Source: Campylobacteraceae bacterium (GTDB lineage Bacteria; Campylobacterota; Campylobacteria; Campylobacterales; Sulfurovaceae). Taken from it: a stretch of 64,000 nucleotides of DNA. Below, piece by piece: positions 1 through 10,147 of this stretch. Position 1 is the first letter of the stretch; every line of letters starts with the position of its first letter. The notes beneath the pieces are model-generated. The model saw nothing but the letters and a program-made list of their open reading frames with translations. It made no database searches and had not been told where the DNA came from. The stretch covers positions 1 through 64,000 of the forward strand of contig JAMOOP010000067.1 of NCBI GenBank assembly GCA_027065385.1, read 5' to 3'. Position numbers and translations under genes: made by a program.

Positions 1-2
1 AT

Positions 3-107
3 ATTGGGCTGTTTTTTCCTAAAGTTGATAAAATGATTGATGGGGATTTTGAGAATAATAAGTTTTTGGGGGTTTTGGAGTATGATTGTTATGAAGAGAG
101 TGGGTGA
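3..107 (+). CDS. C-terminal fragment of an unidentified protein truncated by the window edge (...IGLFFPKVDKMIDGDFENNKFLGVLEYDCYEESG*)
   Basis: Open frame from base 3 to TGA at 105-107, read by eye; convergent with the next gene. Confidence 0.4.
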   Translation: MGLFFPKVDKMIDGDFENNKFLGVLEYDCYEESG

Positions 108-113
108 TTTTGT

Positions 114-251
114 CTAAAGTGTAGTATTATTTAGTAGTAGAAGTAGAAAGGCTATAGCAATTATAAGTTGAACTGCTCCTGTTAACCAATTTTGAGCTAT
201 TAAATTTTGCACAGCAAAACCAAAAGATATTATCATAATAATTGCACACAT
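114..251 (-). CDS. Small membrane protein, 45 aa (MCAIIMIISFGFAVQNLIAQNWLTGAVQLIIAIAFLLLLLNNTTL)
   Basis: Translated by eye; complete ATG-TAG frame just downstream of the Cu ATPase, hydrophobic C-terminal half. Confidence 0.5.
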   Translation of the reverse strand: MCAIIMIISFGFAVQNLIAQNWLTGAVQLIIAIAFLLLLLNNTTL

Positions 252-261
252 TTTAAATCTC

Positions 262-2667
262 CTATATATTTTTTAGTTTTATTCTCATAGAGTTTCCAAC
301 AACCAATAGTGAACTTAGACTCATAGATAACGCGGCTATTAATGGTATAACATATCCTGCCATTGCTATAGGGATAGTTATTATATTATATACTAAAGAT
401 ATAGCTAAATTCTGTTTAATAAATTTAAATGTCCTTCTTGATATAATAAAACTATCTTTTATAGATTGAAGAGAGTTATTTAAAAGTACAATATCACTAA
501 CAGCTAAAGAGACATCAGCTCCAGCTCCCATAGATATGGCAATATTGGCTTTAGATAGGGCTAGGGCATCATTAATTCCATCTCCTACCATTACTACTAT
601 TTTTCCACTCTCTTTTAGTTTATCTATATAATTAGCTTTATCTATTGGTGATAGTTCTGCTCTGAATTTCTCTATACCAACCTCTTTAGCCACTCTTAAT
701 GCTACCTTTTTATGGTCTCCTGTTGCCATAATTACATCTACACCTATACTTTTTAGATACTCTACAAGCTCTTTTGCTCCCTCTTTAACTCTATCTTCTA
801 ACTCAAATGAGATAACTCTTTTCTTATCTATTGCAAAGTGGTATATTGTGTGATTTGTATCTAAATCTACGGCTATATTATGATTTTTTAGTAGATTATC
901 ATTTCCACCTAAAAGAGTTTTACCTCTATATTTAGCCTTTAACCCCTCCCCTTGAAGCTCTTTTATCTCTTCTAGCTCTACACCTTTTATATCTTTAAAA
1001 TCATCTTCTAAATAGCTCTTAATTGCTAAACTTACAGGGTGGGTTGAGCTATCAACTAATGAGTAGAGAAGAGGATAATTATCTTTTTCTAAATCTCCAA
1101 TAGATTTAATAACTTTTAATTTCCCCTCTGTAATTGTTCCTGTTTTATCTAAAACAACACTATTGGCTTTTGAAAATGTTTCTATAAATTTTGCCTCTTT
1201 AAATAGAATTCCCCTCTCAGCCCCCCAAGAGATACCAATAAGTGATGCAATAGGAGTAGCAAGTGCCAATGCACAAGGACAAGCAATAACAATAACCGAT
1301 ATAGCTACTACTAAAGATTGTTCAAAATTATCCCCATAGATATACCACCCTGCAAAGGTTAAAAGAGATAGTATTAAAATAGTTAAAGAGAAATATTTAG
1401 ATATTTCATTTGTTGTATCTTCTATTTTTGGTTTTGAAGACAAAGCATCTTCAAGAAGTGTTACTATACTATTTAGTGTTGAAGAGGCATAATTTTTTGT
1501 AGCACTATATCTAACTACTGAACCTATATTTATTGTCCCACTATATATACTATCTCCTGCCTTTTTTTGAACAGGCATAGACTCACCAGTTAAACTACTC
1601 TCATCAAATGTTCCACTACTACCAATTAAAACACCATCAACTACAGCTTTTTCTCCTCTTTTAACCTCTAATATATTACCAACCTCTATACTATCAATAG
1701 ATACTACCTTTTTAACACCATCTTCTATAATAGTAGCTTCAAGTGGAACTTGTGAACGGATTTTATCCATAGTGTCAACTGCATTTTTTTTACCAATAAC
1801 CTCTAAATATTTACCAACTAAAACAAAAGTTATAATCATAGCAACAGAGTCAAAATAACTATGTCCCTCTCCTCCAAAAAGTATATATAGTGAGTAGATA
1901 TATGTTAGAGTTGCCCCAGAACTTACAAGTAAATCCATATTTACTATTTTATTTTTTAAGCCATAATATGCCCCACGGAAAAAAATCCAACCACTATAAA
2001 AAAGGACAGGAGTAGAAAATATAAACTCTGCAATATGCACCAAATGCAGAGTTTCAGGCTTCATTCCCATAAAAAAACCTGCATATTTTGCAATATCTAT
2101 CATCATAATATTCATACTAGCAAAAATAGCAATAGCCATTCTCATAAAATAGTCTTTTTTATTTTTAGTAGCCTTAATATCCTCTGCACTTCTATCATAA
2201 GGGTATGCATTATATCCGATACTTCTAATTGTATCTATTATTTTAGAGAGTGGTATTGTATCTTCGTCCCAAATAATTTTTCCCTTATTATTGGTAAAAT
2301 TAATAGTAGCCTCAACCACTCCATTTGTACTAGCTAATACCTTTTCATTTAACCAAATACAAGCAGAGCAGTGAATTCCCTCTATTACTAAATCTATAGA
2401 GCTAAATCCATCTTTGGTAGTTTTAATATATCTTTGTTTAAAGCTATCCATATCAAAATTGCTACTATCGCTACCATCTGCGATTGGAGGAGAGAGTTTA
2501 TTTTTACCAACCTTATCATAAAAACTATCCAATCCATCATCTTTTAAAATGTGATAAACACCTTGACAACCATTACAACAGAAATATAAATCTGGATTTT
2601 CCTCTTCTCTAATCATTACAGACTCATCAAACTCCAATTGACAATGGGTACATTTAACTTTAGGCAA
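262..2667 (-). CDS. ccoI: Copper-translocating P-type ATPase, CcoI/FixI type (cbb3 oxidase maturation)
   Basis: N-terminal CxxC...CCNGC cluster, HMA motif GIHCSACIW, CPC (VIACPCALALATP), DKTGTITEGK, MVGDGINDALAL. Confidence 0.9.
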   Translation of the reverse strand: MPKVKCTHCQLEFDESVMIREEENPDLYFCCNGCQGVYHILKDDGLDSFYDKVGKNKLSPPIADGSDSSNFDMDSFKQRYIKTTKDGFSSIDLVIEGIHCSACIWLNEKVLASTNGVVEATINFTNNKGKIIWDEDTIPLSKIIDTIRSIGYNAYPYDRSAEDIKATKNKKDYFMRMAIAIFASMNIMMIDIAKYAGFFMGMKPETLHLVHIAEFIFSTPVLFYSGWIFFRGAYYGLKNKIVNMDLLVSSGATLTYIYSLYILFGGEGHSYFDSVAMIITFVLVGKYLEVIGKKNAVDTMDKIRSQVPLEATIIEDGVKKVVSIDSIEVGNILEVKRGEKAVVDGVLIGSSGTFDESSLTGESMPVQKKAGDSIYSGTINIGSVVRYSATKNYASSTLNSIVTLLEDALSSKPKIEDTTNEISKYFSLTILILSLLTFAGWYIYGDNFEQSLVVAISVIVIACPCALALATPIASLIGISWGAERGILFKEAKFIETFSKANSVVLDKTGTITEGKLKVIKSIGDLEKDNYPLLYSLVDSSTHPVSLAIKSYLEDDFKDIKGVELEEIKELQGEGLKAKYRGKTLLGGNDNLLKNHNIAVDLDTNHTIYHFAIDKKRVISFELEDRVKEGAKELVEYLKSIGVDVIMATGDHKKVALRVAKEVGIEKFRAELSPIDKANYIDKLKESGKIVVMVGDGINDALALSKANIAISMGAGADVSLAVSDIVLLNNSLQSIKDSFIISRRTFKFIKQNLAISLVYNIITIPIAMAGYVIPLIAALSMSLSSLLVVGNSMRIKLKNI

Positions 2668-2713
2668 AATTTTCCTTTTTTAGTAAAGTAAGTGGTAGTA
2701 TTATATCGAATAA

Positions 2714-3061
2714 TTAATAATTCAATAAAACCTCACCTAAAAGCTCTTTTATCTCTATCATCTCATTTTTATTTAAAGAGGCTATTTTTTCAATTAACCT
2801 AATATTATCAATAGAACGAATATGAGCAATTAAAATATCAGAATTTTTTTTCAAATTTTCTCTCTTTTCTACTCTAAATCTCAATGGTTTAGCATTATCA
2901 ATTAAAGAAGTAGTAAGTGGTAAAATAATAGTGGTAGGATAAGAGCTTCTATTAATTTCATCATTTTGAAATATTAATACAGGTCTAATTTTACCAATCT
3001 CATTTGCCTTTTTTGATGGATTTAAATTGGCTAACCAAATTTCACTTCGTAATGGTATCAT
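2714..3061 (-). CDS. Type II toxin, PemK/MazF family endoribonuclease
   Basis: MIPLRSEIWLANLNPSKKANEIGKIRPVLIFQND...TTIILPLTTS; overlaps the 3' end of the RHH gene. Confidence 0.85.
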   Translation of the reverse strand: MIPLRSEIWLANLNPSKKANEIGKIRPVLIFQNDEINRSSYPTTIILPLTTSLIDNAKPLRFRVEKRENLKKNSDILIAHIRSIDNIRLIEKIASLNKNEMIEIKELLGEVLLNY

Positions 3062-3275
3062 TTAAAATCTCATCTAAAATTTTATATTCATAATAATCAC
3101 TACTAACTGTTTTTTCTATTGATTGCTGTAATCTATGTTTTTTTCGACCATCTATCACTTTAGCATAAAAACTTATCGCTTCTCTTATAATTTCACTTCT
3201 TTTTTTATCTAACTGTTTAACTAACCCATTTAAAATCGTCTCTAATTCACTATCTAATCTAACTGTTGCAACCAT
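3042..3275 (-). CDS. Ribbon-helix-helix (CopG-like) antitoxin
   Basis: MVATVRLDSELETILNGLVKQLDKKRSEIIREAISFYAK; 20-nt overlap with the toxin gene. Confidence 0.8.
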   Translation of the reverse strand: MVATVRLDSELETILNGLVKQLDKKRSEIIREAISFYAKVIDGRKKHRLQQSIEKTVSSDYYEYKILDEILNDTITK

Positions 3276-3284
3276 AATTTTACC

Positions 3285-3306
3285 TTATTGTATTTTTGTA
3301 TTACAA
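3285..3306. promoter_or_regulatory. Candidate antitoxin operator (dyad TTGTA-T-TACAA plus upstream TTATTGTA half-site)
   Basis: Inverted repeat 3296-3306, 20 nt upstream of the antitoxin start; RHH antitoxins usually autoregulate through such dyads. Confidence 0.4.
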
Positions 3307-3356
3307 TTATAAGATATATAGCTTAAACAACAAGTTATTCAAAAACAACTTTTAGC

Positions 3357-3362
3357 TATAAT
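3357..3362 (+). promoter_or_regulatory. Candidate -10 element for ileS
   Basis: TATAAT about 31 nt upstream of the ileS ATG. Confidence 0.4.
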
Positions 3363-3393
3363 CACGCCAATTATTAAACTAAGGTTATTTTAA

Positions 3394-6141
3394 ATGGATT
3401 ACAAAGATACACTATTACTTCCAAAAACCAAATTTCCAATGCGTGGAAACTTACCAAACAATGAACCAAAAAGATATAAACAATGGTATAGCAAAAACTA
3501 CTATGAGAAGATGAAAACCAATCGTGAGGGTGCTGAGATGTTTACTCTTCATGATGGACCTCCTTATGCTAATGGAAATATTCATATAGGTCATGCACTA
3601 AATAAAACTTTAAAAGATATTATCTTAAAACATAACTATTTTCAGGGAAAAGCTGTAAGAATGACTGTTGGTTGGGATTGTCATGGACTTCCTATTGAAC
3701 AAAAAGTTGAAGATAAAATGGGAAGAGCTAAAAAAGAGACTCTATCTACATCTAAATTTAGAGAGATTTGTCGAATTACAGCAGATAAAGCTTGGAAAGC
3801 CCAAAGAGAACAGTTTAAAACTCTTGGAATTATGGCTGATTGGGAAAATCCTTATATTACAATGGATTATAAATTCGAGGCTAATATATATAGAACTCTT
3901 TGTGAAGTGGCAAAAAGAGGGCTTTTAGTTGAAAGACATAAACCTATATTTTGGTCATGGGCTGCTAGAACTGCTTTAGCTGATGCAGAAGTTGAGTATG
4001 AGGATAAAGAGGATTACTCTATCTATGTAAAATTTGAACTTAGTGATAAAGCAAAAGAGAAATTAGGAATTGAGGGTAGTGTTGGAGTTGTAATATGGAC
4101 AACAACACCTTGGACTCTTCCTGCAAATACAGGTATATCTCTAAATCCTGATGAGATATATGTAATGGGAGATGCTGGAAATATTGTAGCTCAAAGTAGA
4201 TATGAAGCACTTATTGAAGAAGGAGTAATTAAATCTCACTCAAATAGAAAAATATCGGCTAAAGAGTTAGATGGACTATTGACTATTAATCCAGTAAATG
4301 GAAGAAGTTCTAAAATTGTTTTAGGTGAACATGTACTTCTTGATGGTGGAACGGGAGCTGTTCACACAGCACCAGGTCACGGTGAAGATGATTATAGAGT
4401 AGGTTTAGCTAATAACTTAGAGGTTTTAATGCCTGTTGATGAGAGAGGTTGTTATGATGAGTCTATTATAGGTTTAAATCTTCTTCCTAAAGAGTTTTTA
4501 GGAATGCATATCTTTAAAGCAAATGAGCCAATTTTAGAGATATTAGGAGATAATCTATTAAAAGTTAGTAAGTTCACACACTCATATCCACACTGCTGGA
4601 GAACTAAAAAACCTCTAATCTATAGAGCCACAAATCAGTGGTTTATATCCATTGATGATAAACCAAATGATAGTGATTTATCTTTAAGAGATAGTGCATT
4701 GGAAGCAATTAATAGTGTTGAATTTTTCCCAAAAAGTGCTAAAAATAGACTAAAACCTATGATAGAGGGGAGACCTGATTGGTGTATCTCTCGTCAGAGA
4801 AGTTGGGGTGTTCCTATTGCATTCTTTAGAGTTAAAGCTACTAAAAAAGTGATTTTAGATGAGGATATTTTAGAAAATGTGGCATCTGTTTTTGATGAAA
4901 AAGGGGCTGATGCTTGGTATGATATGAGTATAGCAGAGCTTTTACCTAAAAATTCGCCTTATAATCCTGAAGAGTTAGAGAAGATAGAGGATATTTTAGA
5001 TGTTTGGTTTGATAGTGGTTCAACTTGGAACTCTGTAATAAGAAGTGGGGAGTATGACGCAGGAGAGTATCCAGCATCTTTATATATAGAGGGTAGCGAC
5101 CAACATAGAGGTTGGTTTCAATCTTCACTACTCTTAAGTTCAGCTATTAATAAAATATCACCTTACAAAACTCTTATAACTCACGGCTTTACAGTTGATG
5201 CTAAAGGTGAAAAGATGAGTAAATCTAAAGGTAATGTTGTAGCTCCTGATAAAGTTGTAAAACAGTACGGCTCTGAAATTTTAAGATTGTGGGTAGCACT
5301 TAGTGATTATCAAACAGACCTAAAAATCTCTGATGGTATCTTAAAACAGACAGCAGAGCAGTATAGAAAAATTAGAAATACATTTAGATTTTTAATGGCA
5401 AATATTGATGGATTAGAGAGTTTAGTAGAGTTAGATGAGTATGGAGAGTTAGATAGATGGATTTTAATTAGAGCTAGAGAGGTATTTTCATCTGTAACAG
5501 ATAGCTTTAATGAGTATGATTTTTTAAGAGGATTTGCTACTTTAAATAACTTTATAACAAATGAGCTAAGTGGTATCTATATGGATATTACAAAAGATAG
5601 ACTCTATTGTGATAGTAAAGATAGTACATCGAGAAGAGCAACACAGTCTGCTATGGCTCTAATATCTAAAGCTATGCTTGGGTTAGTAGCTCCTGTTTTA
5701 ACCTATACTGTTGATGAGATTTTAGATTATGCTCCTAATATTATTAAAGGTGATATGGAGAGTGTATTTGATTTAACATATCAAGAGATACCAGAGGTTG
5801 AGAGTAGCTTTAATGATAAAATACTAATTGAAGCTCGTGAAAAGTTTGCAGAGGCTATTGATAAACTAAAAAAAGAGAAACTTATCAAATCGACTCTTGA
5901 AGTAGAGATTGCAGGTGATATATCAATTTTCCCAATAATATATAGCAAAGATTTAGAGGATTGGTTTATAGTTTCGGCTTTAAATGGTAGCTGTGAGGGT
6001 GAAGAGATTAGCTCATTTAAAGTAGAAGATAAAACCTTTACTATCCATAAAGCATCAAAAGCAAAATGTCCTAGATGTTGGAGATATGTAAGTGAGAGTG
6101 AAGATACTGCTTGTGAGAGATGTCAAGAGGTGGTATCATAA
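3394..6141 (+). CDS. ileS: Isoleucyl-tRNA synthetase
   Basis: HDGPPYANGNIHIGHALNK, KMSKSKGNVV, WDCHGLPIE, C-terminal Cys cluster CPRCWRY...CERC. Confidence 0.98.
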   Translation: MDYKDTLLLPKTKFPMRGNLPNNEPKRYKQWYSKNYYEKMKTNREGAEMFTLHDGPPYANGNIHIGHALNKTLKDIILKHNYFQGKAVRMTVGWDCHGLPIEQKVEDKMGRAKKETLSTSKFREICRITADKAWKAQREQFKTLGIMADWENPYITMDYKFEANIYRTLCEVAKRGLLVERHKPIFWSWAARTALADAEVEYEDKEDYSIYVKFELSDKAKEKLGIEGSVGVVIWTTTPWTLPANTGISLNPDEIYVMGDAGNIVAQSRYEALIEEGVIKSHSNRKISAKELDGLLTINPVNGRSSKIVLGEHVLLDGGTGAVHTAPGHGEDDYRVGLANNLEVLMPVDERGCYDESIIGLNLLPKEFLGMHIFKANEPILEILGDNLLKVSKFTHSYPHCWRTKKPLIYRATNQWFISIDDKPNDSDLSLRDSALEAINSVEFFPKSAKNRLKPMIEGRPDWCISRQRSWGVPIAFFRVKATKKVILDEDILENVASVFDEKGADAWYDMSIAELLPKNSPYNPEELEKIEDILDVWFDSGSTWNSVIRSGEYDAGEYPASLYIEGSDQHRGWFQSSLLLSSAINKISPYKTLITHGFTVDAKGEKMSKSKGNVVAPDKVVKQYGSEILRLWVALSDYQTDLKISDGILKQTAEQYRKIRNTFRFLMANIDGLESLVELDEYGELDRWILIRAREVFSSVTDSFNEYDFLRGFATLNNFITNELSGIYMDITKDRLYCDSKDSTSRRATQSAMALISKAMLGLVAPVLTYTVDEILDYAPNIIKGDMESVFDLTYQEIPEVESSFNDKILIEAREKFAEAIDKLKKEKLIKSTLEVEIAGDISIFPIIYSKDLEDWFIVSALNGSCEGEEISSFKVEDKTFTIHKASKAKCPRCWRYVSESEDTACERCQEVVS

Positions 6142-6257
6142 TGTTTGACCTAAGCCAACCAATTCCTAATGAGGTTATTATTGGGTCAATTATATTTATT
6201 TTTGCTTTGGTTGGGCTTGGACTTTTGGTTGTAGAGTATTATAAGAAAAAGAGATAA
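6141..6257 (+). CDS. Small single-TM protein, 38 aa (MFDLSQPIPNEVIIGSIIFIFALVGLGLLVVEYYKKKR)
   Basis: ATG overlaps the ileS stop (TAATG), suggesting translational coupling; one TM segment plus basic tail. Confidence 0.55.
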   Translation: MFDLSQPIPNEVIIGSIIFIFALVGLGLLVVEYYKKKR

Positions 6258-6273
6258 ATTTTTAATTTATCTC
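6251..6273. terminator. Bidirectional hairpin between convergent genes
   Basis: Perfect 10-bp inverted repeat GAGATAAATT-TTT-AATTTATCTC spanning the stop codons of both flanking genes. Confidence 0.55.
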
Positions 6274-7038
6274 TATTATAGCTATCTCACTAGGTGCAAA
6301 AAGTCTTATTGGAAATCTTGAGTAACCTACTCCTGAAGTTATATAGATAAATTTATCTTCTCCTAAAGATATTTTTCCATTTAAATATCTCCACTCATTT
6401 CTTATAATAGAGGTTAAGAGTCCAAGTTTTGTAATCTGTCCTCCATGATTATGTCCTGATAATGCTAAAATAAAATTATAATCTTTTAGATATTTAACTG
6501 TATTTGGTCTATGAACTAAAACTATAGTCTCTAAACTCTTATCTATTTTACTAAAAGATTTCTCTATATCTACAGGAGAGTTATAATATTTTCCTATCTT
6601 TTCACCAATTCCAACTAAATTAAATTTATAATTTCCACTTTTAACTACTACTGATTGATTATGGAGTGTATATATTCCTAAATCTCTAAGCTTACTTAAA
6701 AAATTTTCTACCCTAAATTTATATAGTCCCATTTCATGATTACCTAGAACAAAATAGGTATCTATCTCTTTAGTTAATCTTTTAAGTGGAGCTAATATAT
6801 CTGTAGAAAAACTTTTTATACAAGCTATTAAATCACCTGTTATTACACATATATTTGGTTTAATATCTATTATATTAGTAACTAACTCATCTAAAAAGCT
6901 CTCTCCTAAATAGTAACCTAGATGAATATCACTAATATGAGCTATTTTGTACCCTTTTAGCTTGAATTTAGAGATAGAAAATCTTACTATTTTCTTTTTA
7001 ATTTTATGATTAAAAGGAGATATAAAGTTATGTTCCAT
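6262..7038 (-). CDS. Metallophosphoesterase (YkuE-like)
   Basis: HISDIHLGY, ITGDLIA, VLGNHEMG, ALSGHNHGGQ motifs. Confidence 0.88.
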   Translation of the reverse strand: MEHNFISPFNHKIKKKIVRFSISKFKLKGYKIAHISDIHLGYYLGESFLDELVTNIIDIKPNICVITGDLIACIKSFSTDILAPLKRLTKEIDTYFVLGNHEMGLYKFRVENFLSKLRDLGIYTLHNQSVVVKSGNYKFNLVGIGEKIGKYYNSPVDIEKSFSKIDKSLETIVLVHRPNTVKYLKDYNFILALSGHNHGGQITKLGLLTSIIRNEWRYLNGKISLGEDKFIYITSGVGYSRFPIRLFAPSEIAIIEIN

Positions 7039-7085
7039 TATATTATCTTTTTGTGAAATAATAACATTCTTATAAGGAATTTTAG

Positions 7086-7865
7086 ATGAAATTAGGTGTA
7101 AATATAGACCATATCGCAGTTCTAAGAGAGGCTAGAAAAATAGCAGACCCAAATCCATTAGATGCTTTAGGTATTGTAAAAAGAGCAGGAGCAGAGCAGA
7201 TAACAATCCACTTACGAGAGGATAGAAGACATATAAATGATATTGATGCAAAAAATATAGTAAAACTATCATCTCTCCCTATTAATTTAGAGTGTGCTTT
7301 ATCTAATGAGATAATAGATATAGTATGTAAACTAAAACCTCATCGTGCAACTCTTGTACCTGAAAAGAGAGAAGAGGTAACAACAGAAGGTGGACTATAT
7401 ATTTTAGGAGAGCATAAAAAGTTAAGAAAAACTATAAAAAGACTTCATAAACATGAGATAGAGGTGTCTCTTTTTATTGACCCAACTGTAGAAAATGTAA
7501 ATAGAGCAAAAGAGTTAGGTGTAGAGTGGGTTGAGTTTCACACAGGGCAATATGCAAATATCTATGCTATGTTGTTTGGTAACTTAGGAAATACTCCCCA
7601 CACAATTTCTAAACTTGAAGTTCCTAGAAAAGAGCTATCTATCATATTACAGGAGGAGTTGGATACATTAACTCTATTAAGCTCTATGGCTAAAGATTTA
7701 AAACTAAATGTGGCTAGTGGACATGGATTAAATTATGAAAATGTGCAAGATATAGCTAAGATTAAAACTATAGATGAGCTAAATATAGGACAAAGCATTA
7801 TAGCCCGTTCTGTTTGGGTTGGGTTAGAAAGAGCCATTTTAGAGATGAGAGAGTTACTAAAATAA
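7086..7865 (+). CDS. pdxJ: Pyridoxine 5'-phosphate synthase
   Basis: MKLGVNIDHIAVLREAR...LREDRRHI...VEFHTGQYA...SGHGLNYENV. Confidence 0.95.
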   Translation: MKLGVNIDHIAVLREARKIADPNPLDALGIVKRAGAEQITIHLREDRRHINDIDAKNIVKLSSLPINLECALSNEIIDIVCKLKPHRATLVPEKREEVTTEGGLYILGEHKKLRKTIKRLHKHEIEVSLFIDPTVENVNRAKELGVEWVEFHTGQYANIYAMLFGNLGNTPHTISKLEVPRKELSIILQEELDTLTLLSSMAKDLKLNVASGHGLNYENVQDIAKIKTIDELNIGQSIIARSVWVGLERAILEMRELLK

Positions 7866-7982
7866 CTCTTTCAATATTACACAATTACTATACATCTTTT
7901 ATATACCATTCCACTCATACTTACTTATGGCTTTCGTAAGGGGGAGTTTTGAGTAGTATCTTTTATTTTAAGGATATATATT

Positions 7983-8162
7983 ATGTGTAAAGTATTAATC
8001 ATAATAGGAATGGGACTATTTTTTTGTGGCTGTAGTGAGCCAAAACCTTCAACTGAAAATTTAACTACTATAAATAAAGAGAGACGACCATTAGTTACAA
8101 AAAAATATGAAGGTTGTAAATTACTTGCTAGTGGGTATCTTGTTTGTCCTAAAGCTAGATAA
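7983..8162 (+). CDS. Small putative lipoprotein, 59 aa (MCKVLIIIGMGLFFCGCSEPKPSTENL...)
   Basis: Translated by eye; lipobox-like GLFFCGC, upstream AAGGA RBS; 3' end overlaps the convergent dus gene by 8 nt. Confidence 0.55.
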   Translation: MCKVLIIIGMGLFFCGCSEPKPSTENLTTINKERRPLVTKKYEGCKLLASGYLVCPKAR

Positions 8163-9102
8163 GAAAAAACTCTTTAGTTATATCTCTCATCTCTTTAACA
8201 TTATCTATTCGATTCACTAAATCTCTAAATTTAGATGAACCACTATATCCTTTAGAATATGTGTGTAGATGTTTTCTAAAGATAATAGCTCCGTAATCTC
8301 CAAAATGTGCTATCATTTGGTCAAAGTGTTCTAATACCACTTTTGCTATTAACTCTTTAGTTGGCTCTGTCTCTCTATTTCCATTTATATAGTTTGTCAT
8401 AAGTTGAAATATCCAAGGTTTTCCAATAGCTCCACGACCAACCATAATGCCATCTGCTTTTGTATATTCCAATACCCATTTAGCCTTTTGTGGAGTTGTT
8501 ATATCTCCATTTGCAATAACAGGGATAGATATAGCTCTCTTTATCTCTCCTATAGCTTCATAATCAACCTCTGCTTTATATTTTCCTGCTTTTGTTCGAC
8601 CATGAACTGCTATAAAATCTGCTCCACTATCTTCGCAGATTTTTGCTATTTCTATATGGTTTTTACTATTAAACCCTAAACGCATTTTAACCGAAGTAAA
8701 CTCTTTATTTGAGTACTTTTTTATACTCTTTATGGTTTTTGCCATAGTTGGTAGGTCTGTTAAAAGAGAACTTCCTTGAAGATTATTAACCACTTTTGGA
8801 GCAGGACAGCCACAGTTTAAATCTATAATATCAATTCCATCTTTACTATTTATAAACTCAACTGCTTTTTTTATTACATCTTGGTCTGAACCTGCTATCT
8901 GAACACTATAAGGAGTCTCTAATGGAGACTTTTCTAACATTTTAATAGTTCTTCTGTTTTGAAAGGCTAGTGCATTGGAGCTTATCATCTCACTCACTGT
9001 AAGGTCAGCTCCAAATTTTTTTACTACACTTCTAAAAGGTAGGTCTGTAAACCCAGCCAAAGGGGCTAAGGCAAAGATAGGTTTAGAGAAATTAAGAGTC
9101 AT
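8155..9102 (-). CDS. dus: tRNA-dihydrouridine synthase (DusB-like)
   Basis: LAPLAGFTDLPFR, DLNCGCPAPKVV, KMRLGF, VHGRTK, ANGDI, GRGAIGKPWIF. Confidence 0.92.
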   Translation of the reverse strand: MTLNFSKPIFALAPLAGFTDLPFRSVVKKFGADLTVSEMISSNALAFQNRRTIKMLEKSPLETPYSVQIAGSDQDVIKKAVEFINSKDGIDIIDLNCGCPAPKVVNNLQGSSLLTDLPTMAKTIKSIKKYSNKEFTSVKMRLGFNSKNHIEIAKICEDSGADFIAVHGRTKAGKYKAEVDYEAIGEIKRAISIPVIANGDITTPQKAKWVLEYTKADGIMVGRGAIGKPWIFQLMTNYINGNRETEPTKELIAKVVLEHFDQMIAHFGDYGAIIFRKHLHTYSKGYSGSSKFRDLVNRIDNVKEMRDITKEFFLI

Positions 9103-10135
9103 TACATATATGTTTAATATTTATAAGGTCTGTAATTTTATATTTTGTATGTGTCTTTTTTAAATCATATAAAGCTCTAAATCTCATAAAATCATCAGGG
9201 TCATGTTCATCAAGATACTCTCCTGCTTTATCAATCATCTCATAATCAAATAGAAGATATAAATAAGCAGTTTCAGCTTTTACATATTGAGTTTGATAAT
9301 CTTTAAATAATTTTAAATTCTCATCAGGTGATAGCTGTTTTTTTGTAACATTTGCAATAAATAGAAAATCACTACATTTTAAATCTTTATTTAAATCTGT
9401 AATAAACTCATTTAAAATAGTTGTATCAAGACCTAAATCATTATTTCTACTTACTCTGCTTATTAGTTTTATAAAACTATCTCTAGTAAATATTTTACTA
9501 TATTTTTTAGCTTTTGGGAAAGTCGTCTTTTTACTAAAAATTTTTAGTGCTTTTTCAAAAACAGTATTATCATACTTATCTCTATTTTGAAGTACCTCTT
9601 CTGCAAAATTTTCATCTTTTGCTAAACAGTTTAATTGATTTTTTATAACTATTTTATTTGATGATGAGAGTGCATTTGCTAACTTTTTCTCTCTAAAGTC
9701 AACACACTCACCCTTATCTATCTCTGAAATTATATTTAATGCACTTTGAAGCTTTTCAGAAACTCCATCTACTGTACCTACTGTTTCTATATTTGAAACT
9801 TGTAAAATAGATGCTGTCTCTCTTAATTTTGGTAAGTTGAATTTATGAGGTTTTGGCTCATGTAAAATTGACCAATAGAGTGCATTATTTAGGTTATCAC
9901 TATCATTTTCCCACTTTTTAAATCTGAAAAAATTTTTAGCTCCATAAAACATCATGTGAACTAAAGATGCTAACATCAATATAAACATAGGTATAATAAC
10001 CCAAATTGCTATTGGCAGTACTATATGTATTCCACCTATATCATAACCGAAATCATTTGGATTGATAGTATGAATATATCCCCCAACTATTGCCATTAAA
10101 ACTATTGACGCGAGTATATACAAACCTAAACGCAT
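9092..10135 (-). CDS. Conserved hypothetical membrane-anchored protein
   Basis: Two N-terminal TM segments followed by a soluble helical region. Confidence 0.6.
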   Translation of the reverse strand: MRLGLYILASIVLMAIVGGYIHTINPNDFGYDIGGIHIVLPIAIWVIIPMFILMLASLVHMMFYGAKNFFRFKKWENDSDNLNNALYWSILHEPKPHKFNLPKLRETASILQVSNIETVGTVDGVSEKLQSALNIISEIDKGECVDFREKKLANALSSSNKIVIKNQLNCLAKDENFAEEVLQNRDKYDNTVFEKALKIFSKKTTFPKAKKYSKIFTRDSFIKLISRVSRNNDLGLDTTILNEFITDLNKDLKCSDFLFIANVTKKQLSPDENLKLFKDYQTQYVKAETAYLYLLFDYEMIDKAGEYLDEHDPDDFMRFRALYDLKKTHTKYKITDLINIKHICNDS

Positions 10136-10147
10136 AAATTCTCCTTT

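Noticed and set aside
2035-2337. Plus-strand 100-aa ORF inside ccoI
   Set aside because: Antisense to a clear P-type ATPase coding region; composition (Ser/His/Ile-rich) is typical of antisense AT-rich ORFs.
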